A stretch of 64,000 nt of DNA from DATCLS01 sp035296625 (GCA_035296625.1 DATHAO010000042.1:8081-72080); one strand, 5' to 3'. Shown: positions 43,029 through 55,138, counted from the stretch's first letter. Notes: generated by a model from the sequence alone, not told the origin. Numbers and translations are program-made.

Positions 43029-43172
43029 GGGAACCTCCGGAAGGGGGAACTGACCACCATTGTCGCCGCCGTGGCGCCCCGGCTACCGCCATGGTGCACG
43101 ACGCAATTTTGTGTCCAGGAGTCTCACTAACCGTCCTTCACCACGCCACACCACCGACGGCCATGCGCGGCG

Positions 43173-44618
43173 CTACAGGATCGGTTCCGGACGGTACGCG
43201 GCCGCCTCCGGGTGGGCGGCGGCTATCGCTTCGACTTGGCGGGTGAACGCCTCGATCTGCTGGGGCGCCGTGCCGACGAAGTCGACGCGGTCGGCGAGCA
43301 CGGCGTCGAGCGTCTCCCGATCGAGCCCGAGGCGCTCGTCGGCGGACAGGCGGTCGACGAGGTCGTTCGTGTCCGCCCCCTCGCGCAGGGCCAGGGCGAC
43401 CGCCACGGCGTGGGACTTGATCGCCTCGTGGGCCTGCTCCCGGCCCACGCCGGCCCGCACGGCCGCCACCAGCACCTTCGTGGTGGCGAGGAACGGCAGG
43501 TAGCGGTCGAGCTCGCGCCCGATCACCGCCGGGTAGGCGCCGAAACCCTCGAGCACGGCCAGGAAAGTCTCGAACAGGCCGTCGGAGGCGAGGAAGGCCC
43601 CGGGCAGGGCCACGCGCCGCACGACCGAGCACGACACGTCGCCCTCGTTCCACTGGTCGCCGGCCAGCTCGGAGGTCATCGACAGGTAGCCGCGCACGAC
43701 GACGGCCAGCCCGTTGATCCGCTCGGCCGACCGGGTGTTCATCTTGTGGGGCATGGCCGAGCTGCCGACCTGGCCGGCGGCGAAGCCCTCGGTGACGAGC
43801 TCGTGGCCGGCCATGAGGCGGATCGTGGTGGCGAGGCTGGACGGGCCGGCCGTGGCCTGCACCAGCGCCGCGACCACGTCGAGGTCGAGCGAGCGGGGGT
43901 AGACCTGACCGACGTTGGTGAGGGCCGCGGTGAAGCCGAGGTGGTCGAGCACGGCCTCCTCGAGCCGGTCGACCGCAGACGGGTCGCCGCCGAGCAGGTC
44001 GAGCTGGTCCTGCTGCGTGCCCACCGGACCCTTGATGCCGCGCAGCGGGTAGCGGGCGAGCAGCTCCTCGACCCGGCGGAACGCCTGGAGCAGCTCCTCG
44101 CCGGCGTTGGCGAAGCGCTTGCCCAGCGTCGTTGCCTGGGCCGCCACGTTGTGGCTGCGCCCGGCCATGACCAGCGTGGCGTGCTCGGCGGCTCGCTCGG
44201 CGAGGCGAACGAGTGCCGTGACCATGCGATCGCGCACCAGCTCGAGCGCCAAGCGCACCTGCAGCTGCTCGACGTTCTCGGTGAGGTCGCGCGAGGTCAT
44301 GCCGGCGTGCGCGTGCTCGTGGCCGGCCAGCGCCGAGAACTCCTCGATGCGCGCCTTCACGTCGTGGCGGGTCAGCCGCTCCCGGGCCTCGATCGAGGCG
44401 AGGTCGACCTTGTCGACGACGGCCCGATAGTCGGCGATCGCCTCCGCGGGGATGGCGACACCCAGGCCGGCCTGGGCATCCATGACGGCCACCCACAGAC
44501 GGCGCTCGAGGCGCACCTTGGTCTCGGGCGACCACAGCTCGACCATCGGGGTGCTGGCGTAGCGGGAGGCCAGCACGTCGGGCAGCGCGGGTCTCACGTT
44601 TCCATCCTCGCCCGTCAC
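43173..44618 (-). CDS. purB: Adenylosuccinate lyase
   Basis: 481 aa; cleaves SAICAR and adenylosuccinate. The superfamily signature GSSAMPHKMNTRSAERI is intact. Catalytic His regions AGHEHAHAGMTSRDLTEN and AGRSHNVAAQATTLGKRFA are also clear. The GTG start overlaps the purE stop by 4 nt, so the genes are coupled. Length is normal. Confidence 0.95.
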   Translation of the reverse strand: MTGEDGNVRPALPDVLASRYASTPMVELWSPETKVRLERRLWVAVMDAQAGLGVAIPAEAIADYRAVVDKVDLASIEARERLTRHDVKARIEEFSALAGHEHAHAGMTSRDLTENVEQLQVRLALELVRDRMVTALVRLAERAAEHATLVMAGRSHNVAAQATTLGKRFANAGEELLQAFRRVEELLARYPLRGIKGPVGTQQDQLDLLGGDPSAVDRLEEAVLDHLGFTAALTNVGQVYPRSLDLDVVAALVQATAGPSSLATTIRLMAGHELVTEGFAAGQVGSSAMPHKMNTRSAERINGLAVVVRGYLSMTSELAGDQWNEGDVSCSVVRRVALPGAFLASDGLFETFLAVLEGFGAYPAVIGRELDRYLPFLATTKVLVAAVRAGVGREQAHEAIKSHAVAVALALREGADTNDLVDRLSADERLGLDRETLDAVLADRVDFVGTAPQQIEAFTRQVEAIAAAHPEAAAYRPEPIL

Positions 44619-45079
44619 GACGGTGGGGGGACCATCTCGTCGCGGTGCTTCGCCAGCTGGTCGGCCAGGTCGGCGTCGTCGACCGCCAGGATCTGCACAG
44701 CGAGGAGGGCGGCGTTCATGGCCCCGTCGACGGCCACTGTGGCCACGGGGATGCCCTTCGGCATCTGCACGGTGGCGTAGAGCGCGTCGACCCCGTTGAG
44801 CGCGCCGCCGGACAGCGGCACGCCGATCACGGGCAGCGTCGTCTGGCCCGCCACGGCCCCGGCCAGGTGGGCAGCCATGCCGGCGCCGCAGATGATCACT
44901 GCGTAGCCCCGCTCGCGGGCCGAGGAGGCGAACTCGGCGACGAGCGCCGGGGACCGGTGCGCGGACATGACCCGCACGTCGGCCTCGATGCCGTAGCGGG
45001 CGAGGGTGTCGACCGCCGGCTTCATCTTGTCCTTGTCGCTGGCCGACCCCATCAGGACGGCGACCTTGGGTGCGCTCAC
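44615..45079 (-). CDS. purE: N5-carboxyaminoimidazole ribonucleotide mutase
   Basis: 154 aa; class I PurE. Motifs: VLMGSASDKDKMKPAVDTLA, VMSAHRSPALVAEFA, and a GAGMAAHLAGAVAGQTTLPV segment with VPLSGGALNGVDAL. The GTG start overlaps the purD stop by 4 nt. A class I PurE normally needs PurK, which is not in this window. Confidence 0.94.
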   Translation of the reverse strand: MSAPKVAVLMGSASDKDKMKPAVDTLARYGIEADVRVMSAHRSPALVAEFASSARERGYAVIICGAGMAAHLAGAVAGQTTLPVIGVPLSGGALNGVDALYATVQMPKGIPVATVAVDGAMNAALLAVQILAVDDADLADQLAKHRDEMVPPPS

Positions 45080-46326
45080 GGGCGGGATGCCTCCAGGGCG
45101 ATGTCGTTGCGGTGGTACAGGCCGCGCCACGAGATGTGGGCTGCGGCCCGGTAGGCCTTGGCGCGGGCCTCGGCCACGGTGCCGCCGGTGGCGGTGACGT
45201 CGAGCACCCGGCCCCCGGCGGTCACCAGACGCCCGTGCCCGTCCACGGCCACGCCGGCGCAGAACACGGTGGCGCCCTCGGCCTCGGCCTCGGCCAAGCC
45301 GGTGATGGGGTCGCCGGTGCGCGGGGTCGCCGGGTAGCCCTCGGACGCCAGCACGACGGTCACGGCGGCGGCGTCGACGAAGCGGGGCTCGCCGACCAGG
45401 CAGCCGGCGGCGGCCTCGGCCAGCAGGGTGGTCAGGTCGCTGGCCAAGCGGGGCAGCACGACCTGGGCTTCGGGGTCGCCGAAGCGGACGTTGTACTCGA
45501 CCAGCTTCGGTCCCTCGGCAGTCAGCATGAGGCCGGCGTAGAGGATGCCCCGGTAGTCGATGCCGCGACGGACCAGCTCGGCGAGCGTGGGCTCGACGCA
45601 GCGCTCCATCACCAGGCCGACGACCTCGTCGGGCGTGCCGGCCGAGCCGCCGGCGGACACGGGCGGCAGCGGGGCGGGCGAGTAGGCGCCCATTCCGCCC
45701 GTGTTCGGGCCGGCGTCGCCGTCGCCGATGCGCTTGAAGTCCTGCGCGGGGGCGAGGGGCACGGCCCGGGTGCCGTCGCACACGGCGAGCACCGACAGCT
45801 CGGGGCCGACCATGCCCTCCTCGATCACCACCCGCCGGCCGGCGTCGCCGAAGCTGCGGCCGGCCAGCTTGGCCCGCACGTCCTCGACGGCCTCGTCGAG
45901 CTCGTCGGTGACGAGCACGCCCTTCCCGGCCGCCAGGCCGTCGGTCTTGACGACCCACGGCGCGGGCAGTGAGCGGAGGAAGTCGAGCGCCGGCTTCTCC
46001 TCGTCGAACGCGGCGTGGCGGGCCGTCGGCGCCCCCGCCGCGTCCAGGAGGTCCTTCATGTACGCCTTCGAGCCCTCGAGCCGGGCTCCGTCGGCGCCGG
46101 GACCGAACACGAGCCGCCCGGCGGCCCGCAGCTCGTCGGCCAGGCCGGCCACCAGCGGGCCCTCGGGGCCGACCACGACGAGGTCGGCGTCGATCTCGTG
46201 GACCGGTACGCGGGTCGACCAGGGGATCCCCGGGTTCCCCGGCGTCACGACCACATCGGCGGTCCGCGCCAGCACGTGCGCGAGCGCATGCTCCCGCCCG
46301 CCCGCCCCGACCACACACACCCTCAT
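45076..46326 (-). CDS. purD: Phosphoribosylamine-glycine ligase (GAR synthetase)
   Basis: 416 aa; ATP-grasp enzyme. Start MRVCVVGAGGREHALAHVL is the typical N-terminus. ATP-grasp motifs: SKAYMKDLLDAAGAPTARHA, VVKTDGLAAGKGVLVTDELD, FKRIGDGDAGPNTGGMGAYS, YNVRFGDPEAQVVLPRL. The longer upstream frame to 46566 is rejected because it is low complexity and lacks the fold. First of a purD-purE-purB chain with 4-nt overlaps. Direct repeats lie 100-155 nt upstream of the start. Confidence 0.95.
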   Translation of the reverse strand: MRVCVVGAGGREHALAHVLARTADVVVTPGNPGIPWSTRVPVHEIDADLVVVGPEGPLVAGLADELRAAGRLVFGPGADGARLEGSKAYMKDLLDAAGAPTARHAAFDEEKPALDFLRSLPAPWVVKTDGLAAGKGVLVTDELDEAVEDVRAKLAGRSFGDAGRRVVIEEGMVGPELSVLAVCDGTRAVPLAPAQDFKRIGDGDAGPNTGGMGAYSPAPLPPVSAGGSAGTPDEVVGLVMERCVEPTLAELVRRGIDYRGILYAGLMLTAEGPKLVEYNVRFGDPEAQVVLPRLASDLTTLLAEAAAGCLVGEPRFVDAAAVTVVLASEGYPATPRTGDPITGLAEAEAEGATVFCAGVAVDGHGRLVTAGGRVLDVTATGGTVAEARAKAYRAAAHISWRGLYHRNDIALEASRP

Positions 46327-46430
46327 GCCTGCCCCACCCGCCGAGAGGACCAGCCGAACCCCCCGGAACGACCGGCGACCCACGCCGACCACCCGCCGGA
46401 CCACCCGGAGCGGGCGTACCGGGTGGCGAG

Positions 46431-46481
46431 GCGGTCCGAGCGAACGGGTGCCAGGCCCTGGACGCGGTCCGAGCGAACGGG
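46431..46481. repeat. Two direct repeats upstream of purD
   Basis: GCGGTCCGAGCGAACGGG occurs at 46431-46448 and 46464-46481, 33 nt apart (three helical turns). It lies in the 262-nt gap between purA and purD. Nothing else is recognisable in this gap. The spacing would suit two copies of a DNA-binding protein on one face of the helix. Confidence 0.5.
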
Positions 46482-46588
46482 CGCCGAGGATGCCGGGCGC
46501 TGGAGGCGCGCCAGCGCCGACGGCGGTAGCCCGGCACCGCAGGCGACAGGACCCGTGAGCGGACACCCCCCACCGGCCGCGAGAGGCC

Positions 46589-47869
46589 TCACGGCTTCAG
46601 CACCACGAACTGGTCCCTCCCCGGCCCCACCCCTACCAGCCGGATCGGCGCGTGGATCTGGTCCTCGAGGAACGCCAGATAGTCCCGGGCCGCAGACGGC
46701 AGGCCGCGCACCTCGGTGACGGCGGACAGGTCGGTGCCCCAGCCCGGCAGCTCCTCGTAGACCGGGCGCACCTTGTGCAGCAGCGACTGGTCGTCGGGGA
46801 ACCGCTCGATGCGGCGCCCGTCGGCCTCGTAGGCCACGCACACCTTCACGGCCTCGAACGCGTCGAGCACGTCGAGCTTGGTGATCGCCACCTCGGACAG
46901 GGAGTTGAGCCGCACGGCGTGGCGCAGCATCACGGCGTCGAACCAGCCGGCCCGACGGCGCCGCCCGGTGTTGGTGCCGTACTCGTGGCCCCGGTCGACG
47001 AGGGCGTCGCCCACGTCGTCGAGCAGCTCGGTGGGGAACGGCCCCGACCCGACCCGGGTGATGTAGGCCTTGGCCACGCCCACGACCCGGTCGATGAGCA
47101 GGGGCCCGACGCCCGCGCCGGGGCCGACGCCGCCGGCGACCGGGTTCGACGAGGTGACGTAGGGATACGTGCCGTGGTCGAGGTCGAGGAACGTGGCCTG
47201 GGCCCCCTCGAACAGCACGTGCTGGCCGGCGTCGAGGGCGTCGTGCACGAGGTTGACAGTGTCGGCCACGAACGGCTTGAGCCGGGGGGCCAGCTCGCCC
47301 ACGTAGCGCTGTGCGATCTCGTCGGCATCGGGCGGCAGCTGGTTGTAGACCTTCGCCAGCATCTGCCCCTTCTCTTTGAGCACCAGGTCGAGCTTCTGGC
47401 GGAAGATCTTGGGGTCGTACAGGTCCTGCACGCGCAGGCCCACCCGGGCGGCCTTGTCGGCGTAGGCGGGTCCGATGCCGCGCTTGGTCGTGCCGAGCTT
47501 GCTCTTGCCGAGGTGCCGCTCGGTGACCCGGTCGACCAGCTGGTGGTACGGCAGGATCAGGTGGGCGCTCGACGAGACCCGCACGCGGCTGCAGTCGACG
47601 CCTCGGCGCGTCAGCTCGTCCATCTCGTCGAGCAGCACGGCCGGGTCGACCACCACGCCGTTGCCGATCACCGGCGTGATGTGGTCGTAGAGCACGCCGG
47701 ACGGGATCAGCTGGAGGGCGAAGCTCTCGCCGTCGACGACCAGGGTGTGCCCCGCGTTGTGCCCGCCCTGGTAGCGGACGACGAGGTGCATCTCCTTGGC
47801 GAAGAGGTCGGTGAACTTGCCCTTGCCCTCGTCGCCCCACTGGGTTCCGACCACGATCGTCGCCGGCAC
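46589..47869 (-). CDS. purA: Adenylosuccinate synthetase
   Basis: 426 aa from GTG 47869, with a GGAG ribosome binding site. It joins IMP and aspartate using GTP. Motifs: VVGTQWGDEGKGKFTDLFA (P-loop and catalytic Asp), GGHNAGHTLVV (catalytic His), GTTKRGIGPAYADKAARVG, FEGAQATFLDLDHGTYPYVT and TKLDVLDAFEAVKVCVAYE. A longer frame upstream belongs to antisense of clpB and is rejected. First gene of the minus-strand purine series. Confidence 0.95.
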   Translation of the reverse strand: MPATIVVGTQWGDEGKGKFTDLFAKEMHLVVRYQGGHNAGHTLVVDGESFALQLIPSGVLYDHITPVIGNGVVVDPAVLLDEMDELTRRGVDCSRVRVSSSAHLILPYHQLVDRVTERHLGKSKLGTTKRGIGPAYADKAARVGLRVQDLYDPKIFRQKLDLVLKEKGQMLAKVYNQLPPDADEIAQRYVGELAPRLKPFVADTVNLVHDALDAGQHVLFEGAQATFLDLDHGTYPYVTSSNPVAGGVGPGAGVGPLLIDRVVGVAKAYITRVGSGPFPTELLDDVGDALVDRGHEYGTNTGRRRRAGWFDAVMLRHAVRLNSLSEVAITKLDVLDAFEAVKVCVAYEADGRRIERFPDDQSLLHKVRPVYEELPGWGTDLSAVTEVRGLPSAARDYLAFLEDQIHAPIRLVGVGPGRDQFVVLKP

Positions 47870-47961
47870 GTGTCGCTGCTCCTGGTCTCGGGCGGGGACG
47901 GGCCACCCTACCCGAGGCGGTGACCAGGTCCGACGCCGCAGGAGCGCCGGACCGGTGACGA

Positions 47962-50454
<2,493 letters not shown>

Positions 50455-50461
50455 GCCGGCC

Positions 50462-50467
50462 AGCTTA
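50462..50467 (-). promoter_or_regulatory. Putative -10 hexamer (leaderless) of clpB
   Basis: On the minus strand TAAGCT is followed by 7 nt and the clpB ATG. The HAIR dyad sits about where the -35 would be. Confidence 0.5.
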
Positions 50468-50483
50468 CCCACCAGTGAGGAAA

Positions 50484-50504
50484 CTTGACACCCGGCCACT
50501 CAAC
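50484..50504. promoter_or_regulatory. HAIR operator (HspR-binding inverted repeat) of clpB
   Basis: CTTGACA-N7-ACTCAAC matches the known HspR consensus CTTGAGT-N7-ACTCAAG at 11 of 14 positions with exact spacing. It lies 30 nt upstream of the clpB start and overlaps the likely -35, the place expected for repression. An hspR gene is in the same window. Confidence 0.8.
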
Positions 50505-50550
50505 TTTGGACCCAGGGCCCGCCGGCCCCCGGAGGGCCGTGTCCGGCGCC

Positions 50551-52410
50551 TCAGCCCCGGCTGGCCGGACCGTGCGGCGGGCCCGGAGACCCGCCCATCG
50601 GAGCCGGGGGCCACTCGCCCGAGGTCTCGGCGCGGACCCGCCGCCCGAAGCGACGGCCGCCGTTCTCGTCGGCCGGGCCCCCCTCGTCGTACGGGTAGAC
50701 GCTCTCGAGGCCGTTGCCGTTCGTGCCACCCCGGCGCGACCCGCCGGCGGCCGCACCGACCGTGTCGTACCGGTAGGGCTCGCTGCCGAACGTGGCGTTC
50801 TCCGACAGGCTGTTGAGCACCGTGCCGGCGAGCGGGGCGTTGACCTGGCGGAGCAGCTCGACAGCGCGGACGAGACCCCGCTTCGACGTCTGGTGGGCGG
50901 ACGTGACGAGCAGGGACGTGTCGACCATGCGGGCCACGACCAGCGAGTCGGTCACCGGCAGCACGGGCGGGCAGTCGATGATGACGAGGTCGTAGGTCTG
51001 CCCGAGCACGTCGACCAGGCGCCGGGCCCGCTCGCCGCTCAGCAGCTCGGACGGGTTGGGGGGCGGCTGGCCCGCCGGCAGCACCGACAGGTTCGGCACG
51101 CCCGCCACCGTCTGGATCGCCTGGGGAAGCGTGACGTCGCCGATCAGCACGCCGGTCAGGCCGGGGGTGAGCGGCACGTCGAGGATGCGCTCGAGGCGGG
51201 GCCGGCGCAGGTCGCCGCCGACCACGACCACCCGGTCGCCCGCCTGGGCAAAGGCCACCGCCAGGTTGACGGCGCAGAACGTCTTGCCCTCGGCCGGCGA
51301 CGGGCTCGTGACCTGCACGACCCGCACCTGTCGCTCGACGGCGAGGAACTTGACGGCCGTGCGCAACGAGCGGAACGCCTCGGCGGCGGGCGCGCTCGGG
51401 TGGGTGACGGTGATGAGCTCGGACTGGCCGCCCTCGACCTTGGGGATGAGGCCCAGCGTCGAGACGCCCGTGAAGCGCTCGACGACCTCCTTCGTCTTGA
51501 CCGAGTCGTCGAAGTAGTCGCGGACGAACGCGAGCGCCGCCCCCAGGAACAGGCCGAACACGACGCCGATCGCGATGTTGAGCGGGATGTTCGGGCTGAC
51601 CGGCGTCGAGGGGACGCCGGCGGCGCTGAGCACCTGCGCGTTGCCCGACGACGTGGCGGTCACGCCGAACTGCAGGTCGTTGATGCGCCCCCGCAGCTCG
51701 CCGAGCTTGGCGTAGAGCGGGTCGAGCTCGGGGGCCTTCTCGGCGCGCAGGGTGTCGAGGCGGGCCCGGTCGGCATCGGTGGCGTCGCCCGAGGCGATCT
51801 TGTCCTCGAGCTCCTTGATGGGCTGGCGGGCCTCGGCGATGTCGGCCTCGGTCTGGGCCACGAAGTTCTGGACCAGGTCCTGCTGGGTGATCAGCGTCTC
51901 GGCCTGCTTGACCTCGCGCAGCTCGACGTACGCGTTGGCGTAGACGTTGAGGAGGGTGGCGGCGTCCTCCGGGTCGGAGGACACGAGCGACAGCTCGACG
52001 ACCGAGCTGGTCACGTTCTGGTTCTGGCCCTGCACCGGCTGGGTGGCGACCTTGTACACCTCGCTGTCGTCGAGTGAGCCGTTGTAGGCGGTCGCCGCAG
52101 CGAAGCGGACGTCGGTCGAGTTGAGGTACGCGAGCTCGCTGGCGGCCTGGCGGTCGAGGTCACCCCCGCCGTCGCCGAAGATGAGCGAGATGGGGTCGTT
52201 GACACCCGTCGTCTGCACCTGGGCCTTGACCCGGTACTTGGGGGCGGGGATCAGCGAGACGGCGAGCGCGATGCCGAGGAAGACCAGCGTGGTGAGGATG
52301 ACCAACCAGCGACGCCGGGCTATGACTCCGAGATAGGACCGTAGATCCGGTTCCTCCAGCTGCGGATCCATGGAGCCAGGACTGTACTCGTCATTCGCCC
52401 GGCCGACCAT
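50551..52410 (-). CDS. Polysaccharide co-polymerase with tyrosine-kinase domain (second copy)
   Basis: 619 aa from ATG 52410 (ATG 52371 possible). Helix 1 is at about 36-55 (WLVILTTLVFLGIALAV) and helix 2 at about 275-295. Between them is a long Wzz domain with a coiled coil (VAQTEADIAEARQPIKELED and following). The kinase has Walker A TSPSPAEGKTFCAVN, Walker A' VVVVGGDLRRPRL and Walker B VIIDCPPVLPVTD. The tail is Gly/Pro/Arg-rich with scattered Tyr (EPYRYDTV, VYPYDE) that could be phosphorylated. It is about 130 residues longer than the copy at 20495-21955 and serves the second polysaccharide locus. Confidence 0.9.
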   Translation of the reverse strand: MVGRANDEYSPGSMDPQLEEPDLRSYLGVIARRRWLVILTTLVFLGIALAVSLIPAPKYRVKAQVQTTGVNDPISLIFGDGGGDLDRQAASELAYLNSTDVRFAAATAYNGSLDDSEVYKVATQPVQGQNQNVTSSVVELSLVSSDPEDAATLLNVYANAYVELREVKQAETLITQQDLVQNFVAQTEADIAEARQPIKELEDKIASGDATDADRARLDTLRAEKAPELDPLYAKLGELRGRINDLQFGVTATSSGNAQVLSAAGVPSTPVSPNIPLNIAIGVVFGLFLGAALAFVRDYFDDSVKTKEVVERFTGVSTLGLIPKVEGGQSELITVTHPSAPAAEAFRSLRTAVKFLAVERQVRVVQVTSPSPAEGKTFCAVNLAVAFAQAGDRVVVVGGDLRRPRLERILDVPLTPGLTGVLIGDVTLPQAIQTVAGVPNLSVLPAGQPPPNPSELLSGERARRLVDVLGQTYDLVIIDCPPVLPVTDSLVVARMVDTSLLVTSAHQTSKRGLVRAVELLRQVNAPLAGTVLNSLSENATFGSEPYRYDTVGAAAGGSRRGGTNGNGLESVYPYDEGGPADENGGRRFGRRVRAETSGEWPPAPMGGSPGPPHGPASRG

Positions 52411-52483
52411 GCGCGGCAGGCTCCGCTCGCGACGTCGGTGTTAGCGTCGGCGCATCACGCCGAACCCGCTGACCTCGACGTCG

Positions 52484-53887
52484 GTGCCCCTCACCTCGGG
52501 GCACGGGAGCGATCTGCCGACCGCCGAGGCGGCCGAGCGGACGGCCGAGCCCGCCCCCGCGACGGCCGGGCCGGCGCGCCGCAGCAGCCTCGCGCTGCAC
52601 CTCGCGGTGATCGGAATCGTGCTGATGGGCCTCAACCGCACGCGGGTGGGCGGGTGGACCGTGTCCGACATCGCCTTCCTGCTGTCAGCCGCGTTCATCG
52701 TCGTCGACATCCTCGATGGCCGCGAGGGTCGCCTTGCGCCCAAGATGGCCCGCCGCGCCTCGCCGCCCGTCCTGCTCGGCAGCATCCTGCTGCTGACCGC
52801 AGGCACGCTGTCGGCCTTCCAGTCGTGGAACGCCGCCGAGTCGATGACGATCGTGCTGCGCTTCGGGTGGATCACCCTCGGGTTCTTCTGGGTGCTGCGC
52901 TCCGTTGCCGCCGACCGGGCGGGCCTCGACAAGCTGCTCGCCGCCTGGCGCATCATGATCCTGTTCAACTGCCTGATCGCCATCACGGGGCAGTTGGACA
53001 TCACGAACTTCGGCGTGGAGAACGCCGAGGGTCGCCAGACTGCGTTCTTCGAGCAGCCCAACGAGCTGGCTGGCCTCATCGCTACCGGCCTGCCGCTGTT
53101 CCTGCTGGGGGTCCCCCGTCGCCGCACGTACCGCACCGACGGGCGCGACCTCCTCTCCCGGGCCTGGCCGACCGCCATCGTCCTCTACGCCATCGCCACG
53201 ACCGGCTCGATGACTGGCCTGATCGCGGGCGCCGCCACCGTCCTGGCCATGCTGGCGGCCGGGGGCTGGCGGCACATCCGGCGGCCCGGGCGCGCCTGGA
53301 CGTCACCGCTGCTGCCCATGGTCGTGGGCTTCCTGTCGATCGTGGGCCTGGTGGCGCTGTTCAACAGCGACCTGCCGGTGGTCGAGCGCTTTACGCGCTA
53401 CACGTCGGGCGATGCCGCAGTGAACTACAGCGTCGACAGCCGCGAGGAGCGCAACTCGCAGGTCATCCAGCGCTTCGACGAGTCGCTCGTCGTGGGCCAG
53501 GGCTTCGGCAGCTACAACCCTGACGACCCGGGAGCCAGCGACGCCGCGGGCGCCCACAACATGTTCTTCCGGTTCATCTTCCAGGCCGGGCTCCCCGGCC
53601 TCGTGGGCGTGCTGGTGATCCTGCTCTTCACGTTGCAGCACGGCATCCGCCTGCTGGTCAACACCCGGGGTGACCCGTTGCAACCGACCGCGGTCGCGCT
53701 GCTCGCCACGTTCATCGGGGCCAACACGTTCGCCATGTTCCAGCCGACCGAGTACCAGCGCTACTACTGGGTGACGGCGGCGATGATCGGCGTGCTCTGG
53801 TCGGTCCGGCGAACCGAGGTGCGCGAGCAGGCCGCCGAGCGCCAGGCCGAGATCGACGCGATCCGCCGGCTGCCCGCCCGTCGCTGA
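52484..53887 (+). CDS. O-antigen ligase/polymerase-like membrane protein
   Basis: 467 aa with about eleven hydrophobic segments. The Wzy_C-type periplasmic loop is at about 285-365: RFTRYTSGDAAVNYSVDSRE, then NSQVIQRFDESLVVGQGFGS and AGAHNMFFRFIFQAG. The H-N-x-F/Y pattern after a long loop is characteristic of the O-antigen ligase superfamily. GTG 52484 is the start; a TAGCGT hexamer at about 52441-52446 could be the -10 with a short leader. It is divergent from the tyrosine-kinase gene. The short charged C-terminal tail is cytosolic. Confidence 0.83.
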   Translation: MPLTSGHGSDLPTAEAAERTAEPAPATAGPARRSSLALHLAVIGIVLMGLNRTRVGGWTVSDIAFLLSAAFIVVDILDGREGRLAPKMARRASPPVLLGSILLLTAGTLSAFQSWNAAESMTIVLRFGWITLGFFWVLRSVAADRAGLDKLLAAWRIMILFNCLIAITGQLDITNFGVENAEGRQTAFFEQPNELAGLIATGLPLFLLGVPRRRTYRTDGRDLLSRAWPTAIVLYAIATTGSMTGLIAGAATVLAMLAAGGWRHIRRPGRAWTSPLLPMVVGFLSIVGLVALFNSDLPVVERFTRYTSGDAAVNYSVDSREERNSQVIQRFDESLVVGQGFGSYNPDDPGASDAAGAHNMFFRFIFQAGLPGLVGVLVILLFTLQHGIRLLVNTRGDPLQPTAVALLATFIGANTFAMFQPTEYQRYYWVTAAMIGVLWSVRRTEVREQAAERQAEIDAIRRLPARR

Positions 53888-53923
53888 CCAGGCCGCGGCC
53901 CCGCGGTGACGCGGGCAACGGCT

Positions 53924-55138
53924 TCACAGGAGATCGCCTTCTCGGGGGCGGCTTCGCCTGATCACGGCACGGGGGGGCAGCGATGCGACCGGCGCCGGCG
54001 ACCACGGCGCCGGGGTCATCCCGGCGGCGGCGCGGAGCTCGGGCAGGCGCCGCAGCAGGTTCTCGGCCCAGCGCTCCGGCGAGTACTGGCGCGCCAGCGA
54101 GGCGCTGGCCTCGCCCATGGCGCGACGCTCGACCGGGCTCAGTTCGCTGATGCGGTGCAGGGCGATGGCGACGGCCTCGGGGTCGTCGGGGCTCATGACC
54201 ACGCCGTTGTAGCCGTCGAGCACGAGCCGGGTCGACGCTCCGCATACCCAGGTGCAGATCACGGGCAGGGCGGCCGAGGCGGCCTCGTGGATGACGACCG
54301 CCCAGGGCTCGAAGCGGCTCGGCAGCACGAGGCACCCGGCTCGGGTGAACGCCTCCGGCAGGTCGGCCGGTTGCACGAAGCCGAGCATTTCGACGCCCTC
54401 GATGCCCGCGAGCATGTGGTCGTCGGGTCCCGTCCCGGCCACCACCAGCCGCCACGGCGTGTGGGTCTCGCGCCGGTAGCGCCGGTACCCCTCGGCCAGG
54501 ACGTCGACCGCCTTGTCGGCGACGAGCCGGCCCACGTAGAGGAACGCCTCGGGTGGCAGGGCGCCCTTGCGCTCCTCGGCCACCCGGGCGAAGCGCCGGT
54601 GGTCGCCGGTGTAGACGCCCCACATCAGCTGCTCGCTCGTGAAGCCCAGGCGCCGGGCGAAGTCGGCCTGGCGCTCGCCGGCCACGAGCGCCACGTCGTA
54701 TGCGGGACGGATGACGAGGCGCGACACGGCCACGCCACCCCACTGCTTGGGCGTGCCCCACCACTGGTTGTCCATGCACAAGACCCGCAGGGTGCGTCCA
54801 CGCCAGCGGCGGGCGATGCGGCGGTAGGCGCCGTAGTTCCACGAGATGACGAGCAGGGCGTCGGGGTCGAAGCCGTCGAGCACCTGCTCGACCTCGGCCT
54901 CGTCGGGGCTGCCCGACCAGGCGTGCGCGCGCAGGCCCTGGGTGAGGGCCTCCGGGTCGAACGGGGCGGTCGACGAGCTCACCTCGTGGAACACGACGAG
55001 GTCGACGTCGCGGTCGAGCAGCGCCAGGAGCTGCGACGACATATAGCCGGACAGCTCGGCCCACAGCACCGCCACCCGGGGCCGGCGGGCGGTGCGGGCG
55101 GGACGGGCGCTCGGCGGTCGATCGTGGGTCTGGCTCAA
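53924..55138 (-). CDS. Glycosyltransferase family 4
   Basis: 404 aa. The start is a TTG whose last two bases begin the stop of the flippase gene (TTGA overlap), fixing it well. GT-B features: LWAELSGYMSSQLLALL, FLYVGRLVADKAVDVLAEGY, WRLVVAGTGPDDHML and the E-x7-E region LPSRFEPWAVVIHEAASAAL. It contains FHEVSSSTAPFDPEAL and a CMDNQWWGTPKQWGG segment that I do not recognise from common subfamilies. The C-terminal 30 residues are basic. The donor is unknown. Confidence 0.85.
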   Translation of the reverse strand: MSQTHDRPPSARPARTARRPRVAVLWAELSGYMSSQLLALLDRDVDLVVFHEVSSSTAPFDPEALTQGLRAHAWSGSPDEAEVEQVLDGFDPDALLVISWNYGAYRRIARRWRGRTLRVLCMDNQWWGTPKQWGGVAVSRLVIRPAYDVALVAGERQADFARRLGFTSEQLMWGVYTGDHRRFARVAEERKGALPPEAFLYVGRLVADKAVDVLAEGYRRYRRETHTPWRLVVAGTGPDDHMLAGIEGVEMLGFVQPADLPEAFTRAGCLVLPSRFEPWAVVIHEAASAALPVICTWVCGASTRLVLDGYNGVVMSPDDPEAVAIALHRISELSPVERRAMGEASASLARQYSPERWAENLLRRLPELRAAAGMTPAPWSPAPVASLPPRAVIRRSRPREGDLL

